Positions 17,937 to 26,948 of a DNA stretch of 64,000 bases are shown here, piece after piece. Location: the NCBI GenBank assembly GCA_035559595.1, contig DATMBF010000048.1, forward strand, positions 170,967 to 234,966. The letters run 5' to 3'. The position numbers and the translations under genes were made by a program. A model generated the notes under the pieces. The model was not told where the DNA came from, did not search any database, and saw only the letters and a list, made by a program, of their open reading frames with translations. This DNA comes from DATMBF01 sp035559595 (GTDB taxonomy: Bacteria > Bacteroidota > Ignavibacteria > UBA10030). Position 1 is the first letter of the stretch. The number at the start of each line of letters is the position of its first letter.

Positions 17937-17953
17937 TCGCTCTTTGACAATGT

Positions 17954-19984
17954 ATGCCTCCGAAGTCACCCAGCGCAGCGGTTGTCAAGCGGATTGAGCA
18001 GCTGCGGAATGAACTGAGGGAGCATGACTACCGGTACTACGTTCTCGCTCAACCCACGATCAGCGATGAAGAATATGATCGCCTGATGCGGGAGCTGATC
18101 AGTCTTGAGCAAGAGTATCCCTTGCTCGTGACACCGGACTCTCCATCGCAGCGGGTCGGTGGCCAGCCGACAAAGGAGTTTCCAACCGTCACCCATGCCG
18201 TGCCGATGCTCTCCTTGTCGAATGCCTATTCGGAGGATGAGTTTCTGGATTTCAATAGACGGGTGAAATCGACGCTGGAGGGAGAGCCATACGAATACGT
18301 CTGTGAGCTGAAATATGACGGTGTCGCCATCAGCTTGATCTATGAAGACGGTATTCTCGTTCGGGGGGCGACGCGGGGGGATGGGGTGCAGGGTGATGAC
18401 ATCACGCAGAACCTCAAGACGGTAAGGTCGATTCCGTTACGTATTCGGAGCGACGAGCGAAACAGTCGTGACCTTGAGGTGAGGGGAGAGATCTTCATGA
18501 CGCGGGAAGATTTCAAGCGCATGAACGAAGAGCGAGAGCTCGAAGGAGAAAAGACATTTGTGAATCCTCGTAACGCCGCGGCAGGAACGCTCAAACTTCA
18601 GGACTCAAAGCTCGTTGCCCGACGACCGTTGAAGTTCGTGGCTTACTTTCTTCGATCAGAGCGCGGCGGTGTGGAAACACATATGGATGGGCTGAAGACT
18701 CTTCAGCGACTTGGGTTCCCGGTGAGCGAGCATGCGCGCTTGTGTAAGTCCGCCGAAAGCGTCATCACCTACTGGAAGGAATGGGAGGAGAAACGAGATT
18801 CGCTTCCGTTTGACATTGATGGAATTGTCGTCAAAGTCAATTCGCTTCGCCAGCAAGAGACGTTAGGCGCCATTGCGAAGAGTCCGAGATGGGCGATTGC
18901 GTTCAAGTTTGCTTCTCGCAAAGCGGAGACAGTGCTCAAGGGGATCAGGCTTCAGGTTGGCCGTGTGGGCACGGTAACGCCGGTTGCGGATCTCGAGCCG
19001 GTCTTTCTCGGCGGCACGACGGTCTCTCGAGCAACGCTTCATAACGAAGACTATATCCGCGAGCTCGATATCAGGCCCGGTGATGCCGTAATCGTCGAAA
19101 AAGGGGGAGATGTTATCCCGAAGGTCAGCGCGGTTGTCAAGGAGAAGCGAAAATCGGGTACGAAACCGTTTCAGATGCCTCACACGTGCCCTGAGTGCAA
19201 TTCGAAGATCTACAGACCTGAAGGTGAAGCAAACTACTATTGCGAAAACACAGAATGTCCGGCACAGGTGAAAGGTCGCATTATTCATTTCGCTCATCGC
19301 GGCGCAATGGATATCGAAGGCCTCGGAGAGGCCATCGTTGACCAACTTGTGAGTCTCGGATTTGTGAAAAACTATGCAGACCTCTATGACCTTCACACCA
19401 AAAAGAGTCGGCTCCTACAGCTTGAGCGATGGGGAGAGAAGAGCGTTCAGAATCTTCTCGATGCAATCGAAGAGAGTAAAACGAAGCCGTATTCACGCTT
19501 CCTGTATGCGCTGGGGATTCGACATGTGGGAGAAGGAGTGGCTCAACTGATCGTTCGGCATGTCCCTTCGCTTCATGAGTTGATGGAAAAGGAGAGAGAG
19601 GATCTTGAGAAAATCCAGGGTATTGGCCCGCGGATAGCCGAGAGCATCTATAGATTTTTCAGAGATCCTCACAACAGGCGAATTATTGAGCGACTTGAGA
19701 AGGCGGGTGTTCAGACCAAAGAGAAGGTCCGACGAATCAGTTTTCCATCACCCTTTGCAGGAAAAACCGTGGTGCTGACCGGTGGTCTGGAATCGATGTC
19801 ACGGGAGGAGGCAAAGAAGAGGATCGAGTTGTTGGGGGGAAAAGTTACTTCTTCCGTCAGTCGCAATACCGATCTTGTTGTTGCCGGCGTGGATGCCGGA
19901 AGCAAGCTTCAGAAAGCAAAGGAATTGAAGATTCGCATCATTGACGAAAATGAATTTCTGCACCTCTTACAATCGACATCATAA
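17954..19984 (+). CDS. ligA: NAD-dependent DNA ligase
   Basis: Seals nicks between Okazaki fragments and in repair, using NAD. The 676 residues have the full LigA layout: domain Ia (YDRLMREL), adenylation domain with CELKYDG (nucleophile Lys120), OB fold (HNEDYIRELDIRPGD), a four-cysteine zinc finger (HTCPECNSKIY, then YYCENTECPAQ), helix-hairpin-helix repeats (about 490-585) and a C-terminal BRCT domain (KTVVLTGGLESMSREEAK). Nothing is missing. It follows the RodZ-like gene closely and is followed by a beta-barrel gene after 22 bases. Confidence 0.98.
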   Translation: MPPKSPSAAVVKRIEQLRNELREHDYRYYVLAQPTISDEEYDRLMRELISLEQEYPLLVTPDSPSQRVGGQPTKEFPTVTHAVPMLSLSNAYSEDEFLDFNRRVKSTLEGEPYEYVCELKYDGVAISLIYEDGILVRGATRGDGVQGDDITQNLKTVRSIPLRIRSDERNSRDLEVRGEIFMTREDFKRMNEERELEGEKTFVNPRNAAAGTLKLQDSKLVARRPLKFVAYFLRSERGGVETHMDGLKTLQRLGFPVSEHARLCKSAESVITYWKEWEEKRDSLPFDIDGIVVKVNSLRQQETLGAIAKSPRWAIAFKFASRKAETVLKGIRLQVGRVGTVTPVADLEPVFLGGTTVSRATLHNEDYIRELDIRPGDAVIVEKGGDVIPKVSAVVKEKRKSGTKPFQMPHTCPECNSKIYRPEGEANYYCENTECPAQVKGRIIHFAHRGAMDIEGLGEAIVDQLVSLGFVKNYADLYDLHTKKSRLLQLERWGEKSVQNLLDAIEESKTKPYSRFLYALGIRHVGEGVAQLIVRHVPSLHELMEKEREDLEKIQGIGPRIAESIYRFFRDPHNRRIIERLEKAGVQTKEKVRRISFPSPFAGKTVVLTGGLESMSREEAKKRIELLGGKVTSSVSRNTDLVVAGVDAGSKLQKAKELKIRIIDENEFLHLLQSTS

Positions 19985-20006
19985 ACCATCACAACTCGGA
20001 GGGGGT

Positions 20007-20651
20007 ATGAGAAAACTTACCCTGAACAGTATTCAGATTCTTGTTATGATGATGTGCACGAGTGTTGCCTTTGGGCAGATGCGGACGGGCAAGCTCGGCA
20101 TCGGCTTCCGCGGCGATGCGTATCTCTTCCAGTCCGATCACAAGGATGAGAAGGTCAATCCCGGAGGAGGACTCGACATCAGCTATTCGTTCACGGAGAA
20201 TGTCGGGTTGCGTATTGCTGCCGGTATTGCTCAACTGAAGTACAAGGACAATCTCACTGCAGTTGCATACACGACAACCATCGGCTATGGAAACATCTAC
20301 TTAAGCGGTGATTTCATGCCGAACAGCTCGATCAATCCGTTTATTTTCGCCGGCGGTGGGGGAATCTACTACGACCCGCGGCGGGATTCGGACGGCGCCG
20401 CGAACGGAAAGGCAGGGATGAAGCCGTCGTTCAGTGGCGGGGCTGGATTTGACATCTTCTTTAATGAATTCATCTCGGTAACGATTGCGGGCGAGTACGT
20501 TCTGGGCAATACCGACAAGCTTGATGGCTACGAAGCCAAAACCGACGACGACATGTATCAACGGGTAAGCATCAGCTTCCGCTATTACTTCTTTGATCAA
20601 GATTTCATCACAAAAATGCTGAAAGCACTTGAGGAGCGATATAAGAAATAA
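20007..20651 (+). CDS. Outer-membrane beta-barrel protein
   Basis: 214 residues from the ATG at 20007, which has a strong CGGAGGGGG ribosome-binding site; an upstream in-frame start within ligA is not used. A signal peptide ends near FGQ (residues 1-23). The rest alternates short amphipathic strands with turns (GLDISYSFTENVGLRIAAG, then GNIYLSGDFMP, then FSGGAGFDIFF, then VSISFRYYFF), as in eight-stranded OmpA/OmpX-type barrels. The penultimate strand RVSISFRYYFF is a typical barrel end; a charged helical tail of about 20 residues follows. The function is unknown. Confidence 0.85.
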   Translation: MRKLTLNSIQILVMMMCTSVAFGQMRTGKLGIGFRGDAYLFQSDHKDEKVNPGGGLDISYSFTENVGLRIAAGIAQLKYKDNLTAVAYTTTIGYGNIYLSGDFMPNSSINPFIFAGGGGIYYDPRRDSDGAANGKAGMKPSFSGGAGFDIFFNEFISVTIAGEYVLGNTDKLDGYEAKTDDDMYQRVSISFRYYFFDQDFITKMLKALEERYKK

Positions 20652-20687
20652 TGTGGAGGAACGGAGCAACGAGAACTGTTTGGAAGC

Positions 20688-21227
20688 ATGTTTGATCGGA
20701 CGCGTCTTAACGTCGGGGTCGTCATTGCTCGCTTGCATTTTCGCAAGACCCGTGATCCGATTGTTCAATTCACCAATGCGATTTCGCGAGCGCGCAAAGC
20801 ATTGATTCTCTGGCCGGAGTCGGCAGCGGAAGCGCCGTACGTCCAATCGATTCTCCGTTCTCTCAGCCAGCGACTCGGCGCATCCGCCTTGCATATCCTC
20901 GTTCGCAAAGACCTTGCGAAGTTCGTGACAGGCAGTCCGACAGGACCGGTGATGACATACGATAAGGAGGATATCAACGCTTGGTTTTTGCCGCGCAAAG
21001 GGTTGCTTCAGAAAGTGAAAAAAGGTACATTCGATGTGGTTGTTGATTTGAACGTCCGGTTTGCCCTGCCCAGCGCTGTGCTCTGCAAAGAGACGCAAGC
21101 GCCGCTCCGAGTGAGCTTCGGGAAACCGCACGCGGACGTCTTCTACAATCTGCAAATCCAAACCAGTGAAACCGGTTCAACCATCAATGCCTATAAGAAT
21201 CTCCTCCGATGTTTGGAAATGTTTTGA
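20688..21227 (+). CDS. Hypothetical protein, 179 aa, Rossmann-like
   Basis: I do not recognise it with confidence. The core reads KALILWPESAAEAPYVQSIL, then ALHILVRKDLAKF, then FDVVVDLNVRFALPSAVLC, then APLRVSFGKPHAD, an alternating strand-helix pattern like the N-terminal half of family-9 glycosyltransferases or the DUF6913 proteins of Bacteroidota (both are inference from pattern). It lacks the C-terminal half of a glycosyltransferase. It is followed after 12 bases by a STAS-domain gene, so the two may be co-transcribed. No membrane helix is present. Confidence 0.65.
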   Translation: MFDRTRLNVGVVIARLHFRKTRDPIVQFTNAISRARKALILWPESAAEAPYVQSILRSLSQRLGASALHILVRKDLAKFVTGSPTGPVMTYDKEDINAWFLPRKGLLQKVKKGTFDVVVDLNVRFALPSAVLCKETQAPLRVSFGKPHADVFYNLQIQTSETGSTINAYKNLLRCLEMF

Positions 21228-21239
21228 GCGAGTGTGACG

Positions 21240-21572
21240 ATGGAATTTGAGGTCAAGCGGAACGGCTCGGCAGTGGTCTTCAAGTTAAAAGAGCGACGAC
21301 TTGACGCCGGTATCTCTCCCGATCTTAAGGGAGAATTCCTCATCCTGTGCACCCCCGGAACAAAAAGCCTAGTGATCGATCTCAGTGATGTGGAGTTCTG
21401 CGACAGTAGCGGTCTCAGTGCTCTCTTGATCGCAGAACGACGAATGAGAGAAAACGGTGGAACGGTAAAACTTGCAGGCTTGCAGAAGAAGGTCTTGAAT
21501 CTCGTTCGCATTTCCCATCTGGATCGCGCCTTTAGCATCCACGACACCGTTGCCAAAGCACTAAAGTCGTGA
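21240..21572 (+). CDS. STAS-domain protein (anti-sigma factor antagonist)
   Basis: A 110-residue single STAS domain from the ATG at 21240 (a GTG at 21234 is possible). SLVIDLSDVEFCDSSGLSAL carries the conserved phosphorylatable serine (Ser57 in DSSG). Proteins of this kind are phosphorylated by RsbW-like kinases and reactivated by SpoIIE-type phosphatases, two of which are encoded at 528-1817 and 3836-6319. No kinase is adjacent, so the pathway is inferred. Confidence 0.92.
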   Translation: MEFEVKRNGSAVVFKLKERRLDAGISPDLKGEFLILCTPGTKSLVIDLSDVEFCDSSGLSALLIAERRMRENGGTVKLAGLQKKVLNLVRISHLDRAFSIHDTVAKALKS

Positions 21573-21693
21573 ACCCCCGCCGCGGGTACGACACCCCTTT
21601 ACTCCTTCCACATTCTTCCGAAGCTGTAGACACACACAACTGCTGTGGGCTGACAAATTCCCCATTTTTCCATTTCCAAGCTCCGGAGCTGCC

Positions 21694-23154
21694 GTGGGAT
21701 TCGCCGCCATTGATTATGTGATCCTTGTCGTCTATCTGGGCGGGATAGCATTCCTGGGGTACCTCCAGCGAGGGAAACAAGCTACGGCATCCGACTATTT
21801 TCTCGGCAAAGATGTCATCCCCTGGTGGGTTGTCTGCTTCTCCGTTGTCGCCGCCGAGACGAGCTCCCTGACATTCATCAGTATTCCCGGACTCGCCTAC
21901 GCCACCAATATGGGTTTTCTGCAAGTGACGCTGGGTTACCTCCTTGGCAGGATTCTCGTTAGCATTTTTCTCCTGCCCGCATACTACGGTGGAGAACTCT
22001 CCACGGCGTACGCGTACCTCGAGCGTCGGTTCGGACTTCAGACCCGCAGATTTGCCTCTGTGGTCTTCCTCCTCACGCGCACGGCCGCGGATGGAGTTCG
22101 CCTGTTTGCCACCGCCATTCCGCTTAAACTCATTTTGAATATCGACTATCCATTTGCCATTGCAATCATTGCAGCAGTGGCACTCGCCTACACAACCTTT
22201 GGAGGTGTGCGCGGGGTTGTATGGGTTGATGCGCTTCAAATGCTCGTGTATTTGGGTGGCGCTTTGCTCACCGTCTTTGTGTTGATCTATCAATCTGAGG
22301 GTGGGCTCGCCGCACTCATTCAACCGGCGATGGAAGCCGGAAAATTTCAGATCTTTGACTGGGGATGGACGGGGGATTTTTTCAAGAAGCCGTACACTGT
22401 GCTCGGTGGACTGTTCGGCGGCGCTTTTCTTTCGATGGCCTCTCACGGGACCGACCAGTTGATTGTTCAACGCGTGCTGACGACGAAATCCCTCCCAAAC
22501 AGTCGCAAAGCTCTCATAGGGAGCGGCATCGTGGTGATCCTGCAATTTGCGCTCTTCCTGTTTGTGGGTCTCCTGCTGTATGGTCATTATGCCGGCGCGC
22601 AGCTTTCGCAGCTTGGGTTGGTCCGGGCGGATGAGATTTTTCCCGACTTCATTATTCACGGCCTACCGCCAGGAGTCTCAGGGTTCATCATTGCTGGACT
22701 TTTCGCCGCGGCTCTCTCATCCCTCTCCGGCTCGATGAGCTCTCTTGCCTCCTCTACCATGTTGGATCTGTACAAGCCGTATGCAGGTTTGCGTCTCACA
22801 CCAGAAAAAGAATTCGCAATGGCGAGGCGCATCACCGTTGGATGGGGAATTCTCCTTGTCGGCTCTGCAACATTTTTCATGACTTCCGGCCAAACGGTCG
22901 TCGAACTTGCTTTGAGTATTGCTTCGTTTACGTACGGGGGATTGTTAGGAACATTCTTGCTCGGCGTACTCGTCAGGAAGGCAGATCAATCAGTTGCTTT
23001 GATAAGCTTCGTTGCCAGCATTGTGACGATGCTTATCGTCGTCACGTCCGGACTTGTCGCATGGACGTGGTTTACGGTTGTCGGAACGGCGGTGACGTTG
23101 ATTGTCGGATTCTCCCTGTCGAGATTTCGTACCGTCTCAGCCGGTAAGGAATAG
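21694..23154 (+). CDS. Sodium:solute symporter (SSS family)
   Basis: A 486-residue inner-membrane protein with about thirteen helices. Family features are ASDYFLGKDVIPWWVVCFSV near the N-terminus, AAETSSLTFISIPG in the first core helix (sodium-site region), RTAADGVRLFATAIPLKLIL, and ALSSLSGSMSSLASS in the eighth core helix with the sodium-binding serines. It couples sodium entry to uptake of a sugar, amino acid, nucleoside or acid; the substrate cannot be assigned. It starts with GTG, and its TAG overlaps the GTG of xerD by one base. Confidence 0.92.
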   Translation: MGFAAIDYVILVVYLGGIAFLGYLQRGKQATASDYFLGKDVIPWWVVCFSVVAAETSSLTFISIPGLAYATNMGFLQVTLGYLLGRILVSIFLLPAYYGGELSTAYAYLERRFGLQTRRFASVVFLLTRTAADGVRLFATAIPLKLILNIDYPFAIAIIAAVALAYTTFGGVRGVVWVDALQMLVYLGGALLTVFVLIYQSEGGLAALIQPAMEAGKFQIFDWGWTGDFFKKPYTVLGGLFGGAFLSMASHGTDQLIVQRVLTTKSLPNSRKALIGSGIVVILQFALFLFVGLLLYGHYAGAQLSQLGLVRADEIFPDFIIHGLPPGVSGFIIAGLFAAALSSLSGSMSSLASSTMLDLYKPYAGLRLTPEKEFAMARRITVGWGILLVGSATFFMTSGQTVVELALSIASFTYGGLLGTFLLGVLVRKADQSVALISFVASIVTMLIVVTSGLVAWTWFTVVGTAVTLIVGFSLSRFRTVSAGKE

Positions 23155-24107
23155 TGGAGAATGAGGAGATGAGGAAGAAGTCTGCGCGAAGCCAACCCCC
23201 CGACACCGAACTCCCGCTTGACCGGGAAATTCATCAGTACCTCGACTACCTCCGCGTGGAGAGAAGCGTTGCGGCGAGGACTCTTGAGTCGTACCGATTT
23301 GACCTTCAAAAGTATCGCGAGTTTCTGGCCGGAAAAAAAATCCACACAGGATCAAAAGTTACACCGGAGCAAGCCAGCACTTTCCTGCAACATCTCACCA
23401 GGCTTGGACTCTCTTCGCAAAGTGCATCTCGCGCGCTCTCGGCTATTCGGGGCTTTCATCGTTTTCTCGTAGGCGAAAACCTTGCGACCGACGATCCTAC
23501 AGATCTCGTCGATGCGCCGAAAAAACAGAAATCCTTACCCGGTGTCCTTTCGTATCAGGAAATCGAGGAAATCCTCAAGCAGCCGGATACCTCGACAACT
23601 CTCGGCCTGCGCGACAGAGCGATTTTGGAAACGCTCTATGCCACAGGAATTCGTGTGTCGGAGCTTATCGAGTTGAAGCTCCCGAACCTTCTGTTCGATG
23701 AAGAGCTTATTCTCGTTTTTGGCAAAGGATCGAAGGAGAGGCTTGTGCCAATTGGCAGCTCTGCCCGCACATGGGTGAACAAGTACCTCAAGCACAGTCG
23801 AACTCGGCTTGCCAAGCCCGGGAAATCATTCGATTACGTTTTTCTTAATGCCCACGGCAGGAGACTCACCCGTGCTGCGATCTGGAACATAGTTTCCCGG
23901 TACACCCAGGGAGCGGGAATTCGGAAGAACGTGCATCCCCACACCTTTCGACACTCATTTGCAACCCATTTACTTGAGGGCGGAGCCGATTTACGGGCAG
24001 TGCAAGAGATGCTCGGTCATGCCGACATTTCCACAACGCAAATCTACACGCACATCGATCGGGAGTATCTCAAGGAAGTTCACCGCACCTTCCATCCGAG
24101 AGGATAG
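23154..24107 (+). CDS. xerD: Site-specific tyrosine recombinase XerD-type
   Basis: A 317-residue recombinase that resolves chromosome dimers at dif. The N-terminal SAM-like domain covers about 25-115; the catalytic domain has Arg167 (GIRVSEL), Lys191 (GKGSKER), His263 and Arg266 (HTFRHSF), His289 (LGHADIS) and Tyr298 (TQIYTH), so the active site is complete. Length and motifs match host XerC/XerD rather than a phage integrase, and nothing mobile surrounds it. It overlaps the symporter gene by one base and is followed by a terminator. Confidence 0.92.
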   Translation: MENEEMRKKSARSQPPDTELPLDREIHQYLDYLRVERSVAARTLESYRFDLQKYREFLAGKKIHTGSKVTPEQASTFLQHLTRLGLSSQSASRALSAIRGFHRFLVGENLATDDPTDLVDAPKKQKSLPGVLSYQEIEEILKQPDTSTTLGLRDRAILETLYATGIRVSELIELKLPNLLFDEELILVFGKGSKERLVPIGSSARTWVNKYLKHSRTRLAKPGKSFDYVFLNAHGRRLTRAAIWNIVSRYTQGAGIRKNVHPHTFRHSFATHLLEGGADLRAVQEMLGHADISTTQIYTHIDREYLKEVHRTFHPRG

Positions 24108-24114
24108 AAAAGAA

Positions 24115-24145
24115 AAACCCGACCTCTCGAAAGAAAGTCGGGTTT
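24115..24145. terminator. Bidirectional terminator between xerD and the convergent lipoprotein gene
   Basis: A perfect nine-base-pair stem AAACCCGAC / GTCGGGTTT with a 13-base loop lies between the two stop codons. The A and T ends serve both directions. Confidence 0.8.
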
Positions 24146-24179
24146 CCTCCAGCTCCGGTAACTTCCGGTCTGTGTTACC

Positions 24180-24854
24180 TTAGCCGCACTGAGCTACTGC
24201 TCCTTGCGCTGCCCAGTTTGCTGTAAACTGTGTCATCCACTGTCCGCTTGAGAAAATGGAATGCGTCACTGTCCCGGAGCCGTTGGCGTTGCGAACCACT
24301 ACAACCCTATAGCTCTGCACTCCCTGCTCGTACACCGTGAAGGTTCCGGTCAGCACGCCGGCGCTCGATGTTTCCCAGAGGAATTGCGCCGCGGTAACTG
24401 TCGAGTTGTCCTCGTAGATCGTCCAGCTTCCTGATTTGCCGTCGGCTGAGCTCGTTCCCTGAAGTGCCACCCAGTTGTTGTATGTTGTTCCGTCTTGCGA
24501 ATCTGTCCCGTTGAGAATCACCTGCCACTGATACCCGCCGCTTGATTGTTTCGTAGCAACAACGCGCATCGTCAGGGTGCCCTGGGTGAATTGCCACGTC
24601 CAGGTATCGCCGTTCTGTTGAGGGGTTTGCCCAGTGAAGATCGTCCCGTAGAGGCTCATCGAGTTCGCCATTTGAACGTAGATGTACGCCATCTGATTGC
24701 ACTGTGACGTATCGGTTGCACTTGGCGAGCTGAACTGAGGCGCAGGGATTGTGGGAGCCGTGGCATCCGGCTCGGTTGGGGTCTTTTTTTCGCATCCGGC
24801 AAACACGCCGAGAATGAAGACCAATGACAAGAACAAGAGCATCGCTTTCTTCAT
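24180..24854 (-). CDS. Putative lipoprotein, 224 aa
   Basis: The start at 24854 is chosen because GGAGGA lies just before the ATG. A lipoprotein signal (MKKAMLLFLSLVFILGVFAGC) ends in the lipobox cysteine. The mature part begins with a Pro/Thr-rich spacer and is then rich in Thr, Trp, Gln and Gly with alternating strands (NGDTWTWQFTQGTLTMRVV, GYQWQVILNGTDSQDG), suggesting a secreted beta-sandwich or lipocalin-like fold. No enzymatic motif is visible. The family was not recognised. Confidence 0.8.
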   Translation of the reverse strand: MKKAMLLFLSLVFILGVFAGCEKKTPTEPDATAPTIPAPQFSSPSATDTSQCNQMAYIYVQMANSMSLYGTIFTGQTPQQNGDTWTWQFTQGTLTMRVVATKQSSGGYQWQVILNGTDSQDGTTYNNWVALQGTSSADGKSGSWTIYEDNSTVTAAQFLWETSSAGVLTGTFTVYEQGVQSYRVVVVRNANGSGTVTHSIFSSGQWMTQFTANWAAQGAVAQCG

Positions 24855-25198
24855 GAATTCCTCCTCCATATGATGAGTTGATTGATATAATCAATTACCA
24901 ATATAGCGAAAGAACGCACGGAAGAAAGGGACCACTATCACGTACGGACTGAAATGTTTTCGCTTCGTGAAATTGTCGGGAAAGGAATTGTCATTTTTCC
25001 CCAATTTCATCTCTTTCTTGAGTTTCAGCACTTTTTTTGCTACATAGTAATAACTGCAAAAGGAACGTGGCAGCACGCATTTGCGTGACTCCCTATCCCG
25101 CTCCCGCTTGTCCGCTTTGAGCGATTTCCCCGAAAACGGGGCAAAAGCGGGCAGATCTGCGGGAGTTTAAGTTTCGTTCTTCTGCGAAAGGACCATTC
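24855..25198. other. Divergent intergenic region with structured leader
   Basis: No gene is supported here. Near the left end lies a palindrome TTGATATAATCAA (24882-24894), within the likely promoter of the minus-strand lipoprotein. Near the right end, 25103-25151 can fold: CCCGCTT pairs with AAGCGGG around an inner hairpin CCCCG-AAAA-CGGGG (25128-25141), upstream of the M50 protease start. Confidence 0.45.
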
Positions 25199-25864
25199 GT
25201 GGATTCGCTCTATGTGATTCCTATCCTTCTCTTCTCTGTGGTTGTCCATGAAGTTGCCCATGGATTGATGGCGTTGAAGCTTGGAGATCCAACAGCCAAA
25301 GAACTCGGTCGTTTAACGCTCAATCCCATTCCTCACATTGATCCTCTGGGTTCGATCTTTGTACCGTTGATTTCCTACCTTGCCGCCGGCTCGGTGTTCA
25401 TCGCGTGGGCAAAGCCCGTTCCGATCAATCCGGCAAATTTCAAGAACTACCGACGGGATGACATCCTTGTTTCTATCGTTGGACCATTCTCCAATCTTAT
25501 CGTTGCTCTTCTCTGTACCATAGGGTACATCCTCGTTGTGAATGCTCTGGGGCTTCCGGAAGCTGCTACCGAAGGTCTTGAACGTCACACCGTCAAGTTC
25601 CTCGCGGGGATGTTCTCCGTCGGAATTACGCTCAATATCTTCCTTGCGGTCTTTAATCTGATCCCGGTTCCGCCGCTCGATGGTTCACACGTCCTGGCCA
25701 GTCTTTTGCCCCAGCCAGTAGGGGATCGCTATCGCCAAATCGGTTTCATGGGAATATTCTTGATCATTGTCTTGATGCGTGTTGATGCATTTCGTTCCGT
25801 CATTCTCTCCATTGTAACAACGTTGCTTGTGCCGTACCGATCATTGATCTCTCTTTTCGCGTAA
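25199..25864 (+). CDS. Site-2 protease-like M50 family metalloprotease
   Basis: A 221-residue integral-membrane protein with about five to six helices. The zinc-binding HEVAH (His17, Glu18, His21) lies in the first helix, and NLIPVPPLDG in a later helix supplies the third ligand aspartate, as in intramembrane S2P proteases. It lacks PDZ and CBS domains, placing it in the compact M50B subgroup of unknown substrate. The start is GTG. The DUF1611 gene begins six bases after its stop. Confidence 0.92.
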   Translation: MDSLYVIPILLFSVVVHEVAHGLMALKLGDPTAKELGRLTLNPIPHIDPLGSIFVPLISYLAAGSVFIAWAKPVPINPANFKNYRRDDILVSIVGPFSNLIVALLCTIGYILVVNALGLPEAATEGLERHTVKFLAGMFSVGITLNIFLAVFNLIPVPPLDGSHVLASLLPQPVGDRYRQIGFMGIFLIIVLMRVDAFRSVILSIVTTLLVPYRSLISLFA

Positions 25865-25870
25865 GTCCAT

Positions 25871-26947
25871 ATGAACCGCAGAATCCTCATCCTTGCCGAG
25901 GGACGCTTCAGTCCGCTGAAATCCAAAACGGCAAACGGCGCGCTTGCCTACCTGCCCGAACAGGTTGTGGCTGTTATCGATAGCACGAAGGTCGGAATGG
26001 TTGCTCAGCAGGTTCTCGGTTATGGCGGGCCCGTTCCGGTGGTAAGGAACCTTGATGAAGGGCTGAAGTTCAACCCGACTCACCTTCTTATCGGCATTGC
26101 TCCAACGGGGGGCCGTTTGCCGGAGTCGTGGAGAGATGTCCTGAAACAGGCAATCAAAAGCAGACTTCATATTCTGAGTGGTCTGCATACGATCCTTTCT
26201 GATGATGAAGAATTCGCACGGTTGGCGAAGGAGCATCACGTTACGCTTACCGATTATCGAAAAATCCCGCCCGAAGCGGAAGTTGTTGCGAAAGGGACAT
26301 GGAGAAATCGCCCGGCCAAGACCATCCTGACGGTGGGGACGGACTGCAACATCGGTAAAATGACGACGATTCTTCAGGTGCAGAGAGAGTTTGTCAATAA
26401 AGGACTGAAAGCAGACTTCGTGGCCACGGGGCAAACCGGTATGCTGATCCGCGGGCGAGGCATTGCGGTTGACTCAATCATCAGCGATTACATTGCCGGA
26501 TGTATTGAGCTTGAAATCGACCGATCGGTCAATGAAGGGTATGACTACATCTTCGTTGAAGGACAAGGCGCTCTCACGCATATGGGATACTCGGGTGTCA
26601 CACTCGGGCTCATCCACGGCACGATGCCGGATGCGATGATTCTCTGTCACCAGCCGACTCGGTTGAAGGATGATTATGGTCTTCCCTTGCCCGATCTGAA
26701 GCGACTCATTGCACTTCACGAGGAAGTGGTGAAGTTCTTTAAGGAGACGAAGGTTGTTGGCATTGGAATCAATTCGGTCGGTCTGAGCGACGAAGAATCA
26801 CACAAAGCCGCTGAGGCAATTGAGCGGGAGACCGGACTTCCGGCGGTGGATACTTTCCGATTTGGTGCGGCGAAGTTAGTCGATGCATTGCTGCAGTATC
26901 TTCCACCGAGAGTACAGGTAGAGTCGCAACAGGTTTCTGTCAAATAA
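25871..26947 (+). CDS. DUF1611 (DgcN-like) family protein
   Basis: A 358-residue protein with an N-terminal Rossmann-like part (RILILAEGRFSPLKSKTANG) and a C-terminal P-loop part beginning ILTVGTDCNIGKMTTILQVQ (GTDCNIGKMT is the nucleotide-binding loop), with FVEGQGALTH downstream. DUF1611 proteins include DgcN, involved in D-glutamate acylation, and partners of dipeptide epimerases. Here it sits directly before lysA, with a single base between the stop and the lysA ATG, so a role in amino acid or cell-wall peptide metabolism is likely, but this is inference. Confidence 0.85.
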   Translation: MNRRILILAEGRFSPLKSKTANGALAYLPEQVVAVIDSTKVGMVAQQVLGYGGPVPVVRNLDEGLKFNPTHLLIGIAPTGGRLPESWRDVLKQAIKSRLHILSGLHTILSDDEEFARLAKEHHVTLTDYRKIPPEAEVVAKGTWRNRPAKTILTVGTDCNIGKMTTILQVQREFVNKGLKADFVATGQTGMLIRGRGIAVDSIISDYIAGCIELEIDRSVNEGYDYIFVEGQGALTHMGYSGVTLGLIHGTMPDAMILCHQPTRLKDDYGLPLPDLKRLIALHEEVVKFFKETKVVGIGINSVGLSDEESHKAAEAIERETGLPAVDTFRFGAAKLVDALLQYLPPRVQVESQQVSVK

Positions 26948-26948
26948 G

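Noticed and set aside
20301..21161. A 286-codon minus-strand frame
   Set aside because: Antisense to the beta-barrel and Rossmann-like genes, with no motif or ribosome-binding site.
21532..22659. A 375-codon minus-strand frame
   Set aside because: It is antisense to the sodium/solute symporter and rich in His, Glu and Gly as expected from the reverse of membrane-protein codons.
23154..24107. Phage or integrative-element integrase
   Set aside because: Length, motifs and context match a host XerD, and no attachment repeats or mobile-element genes are nearby.
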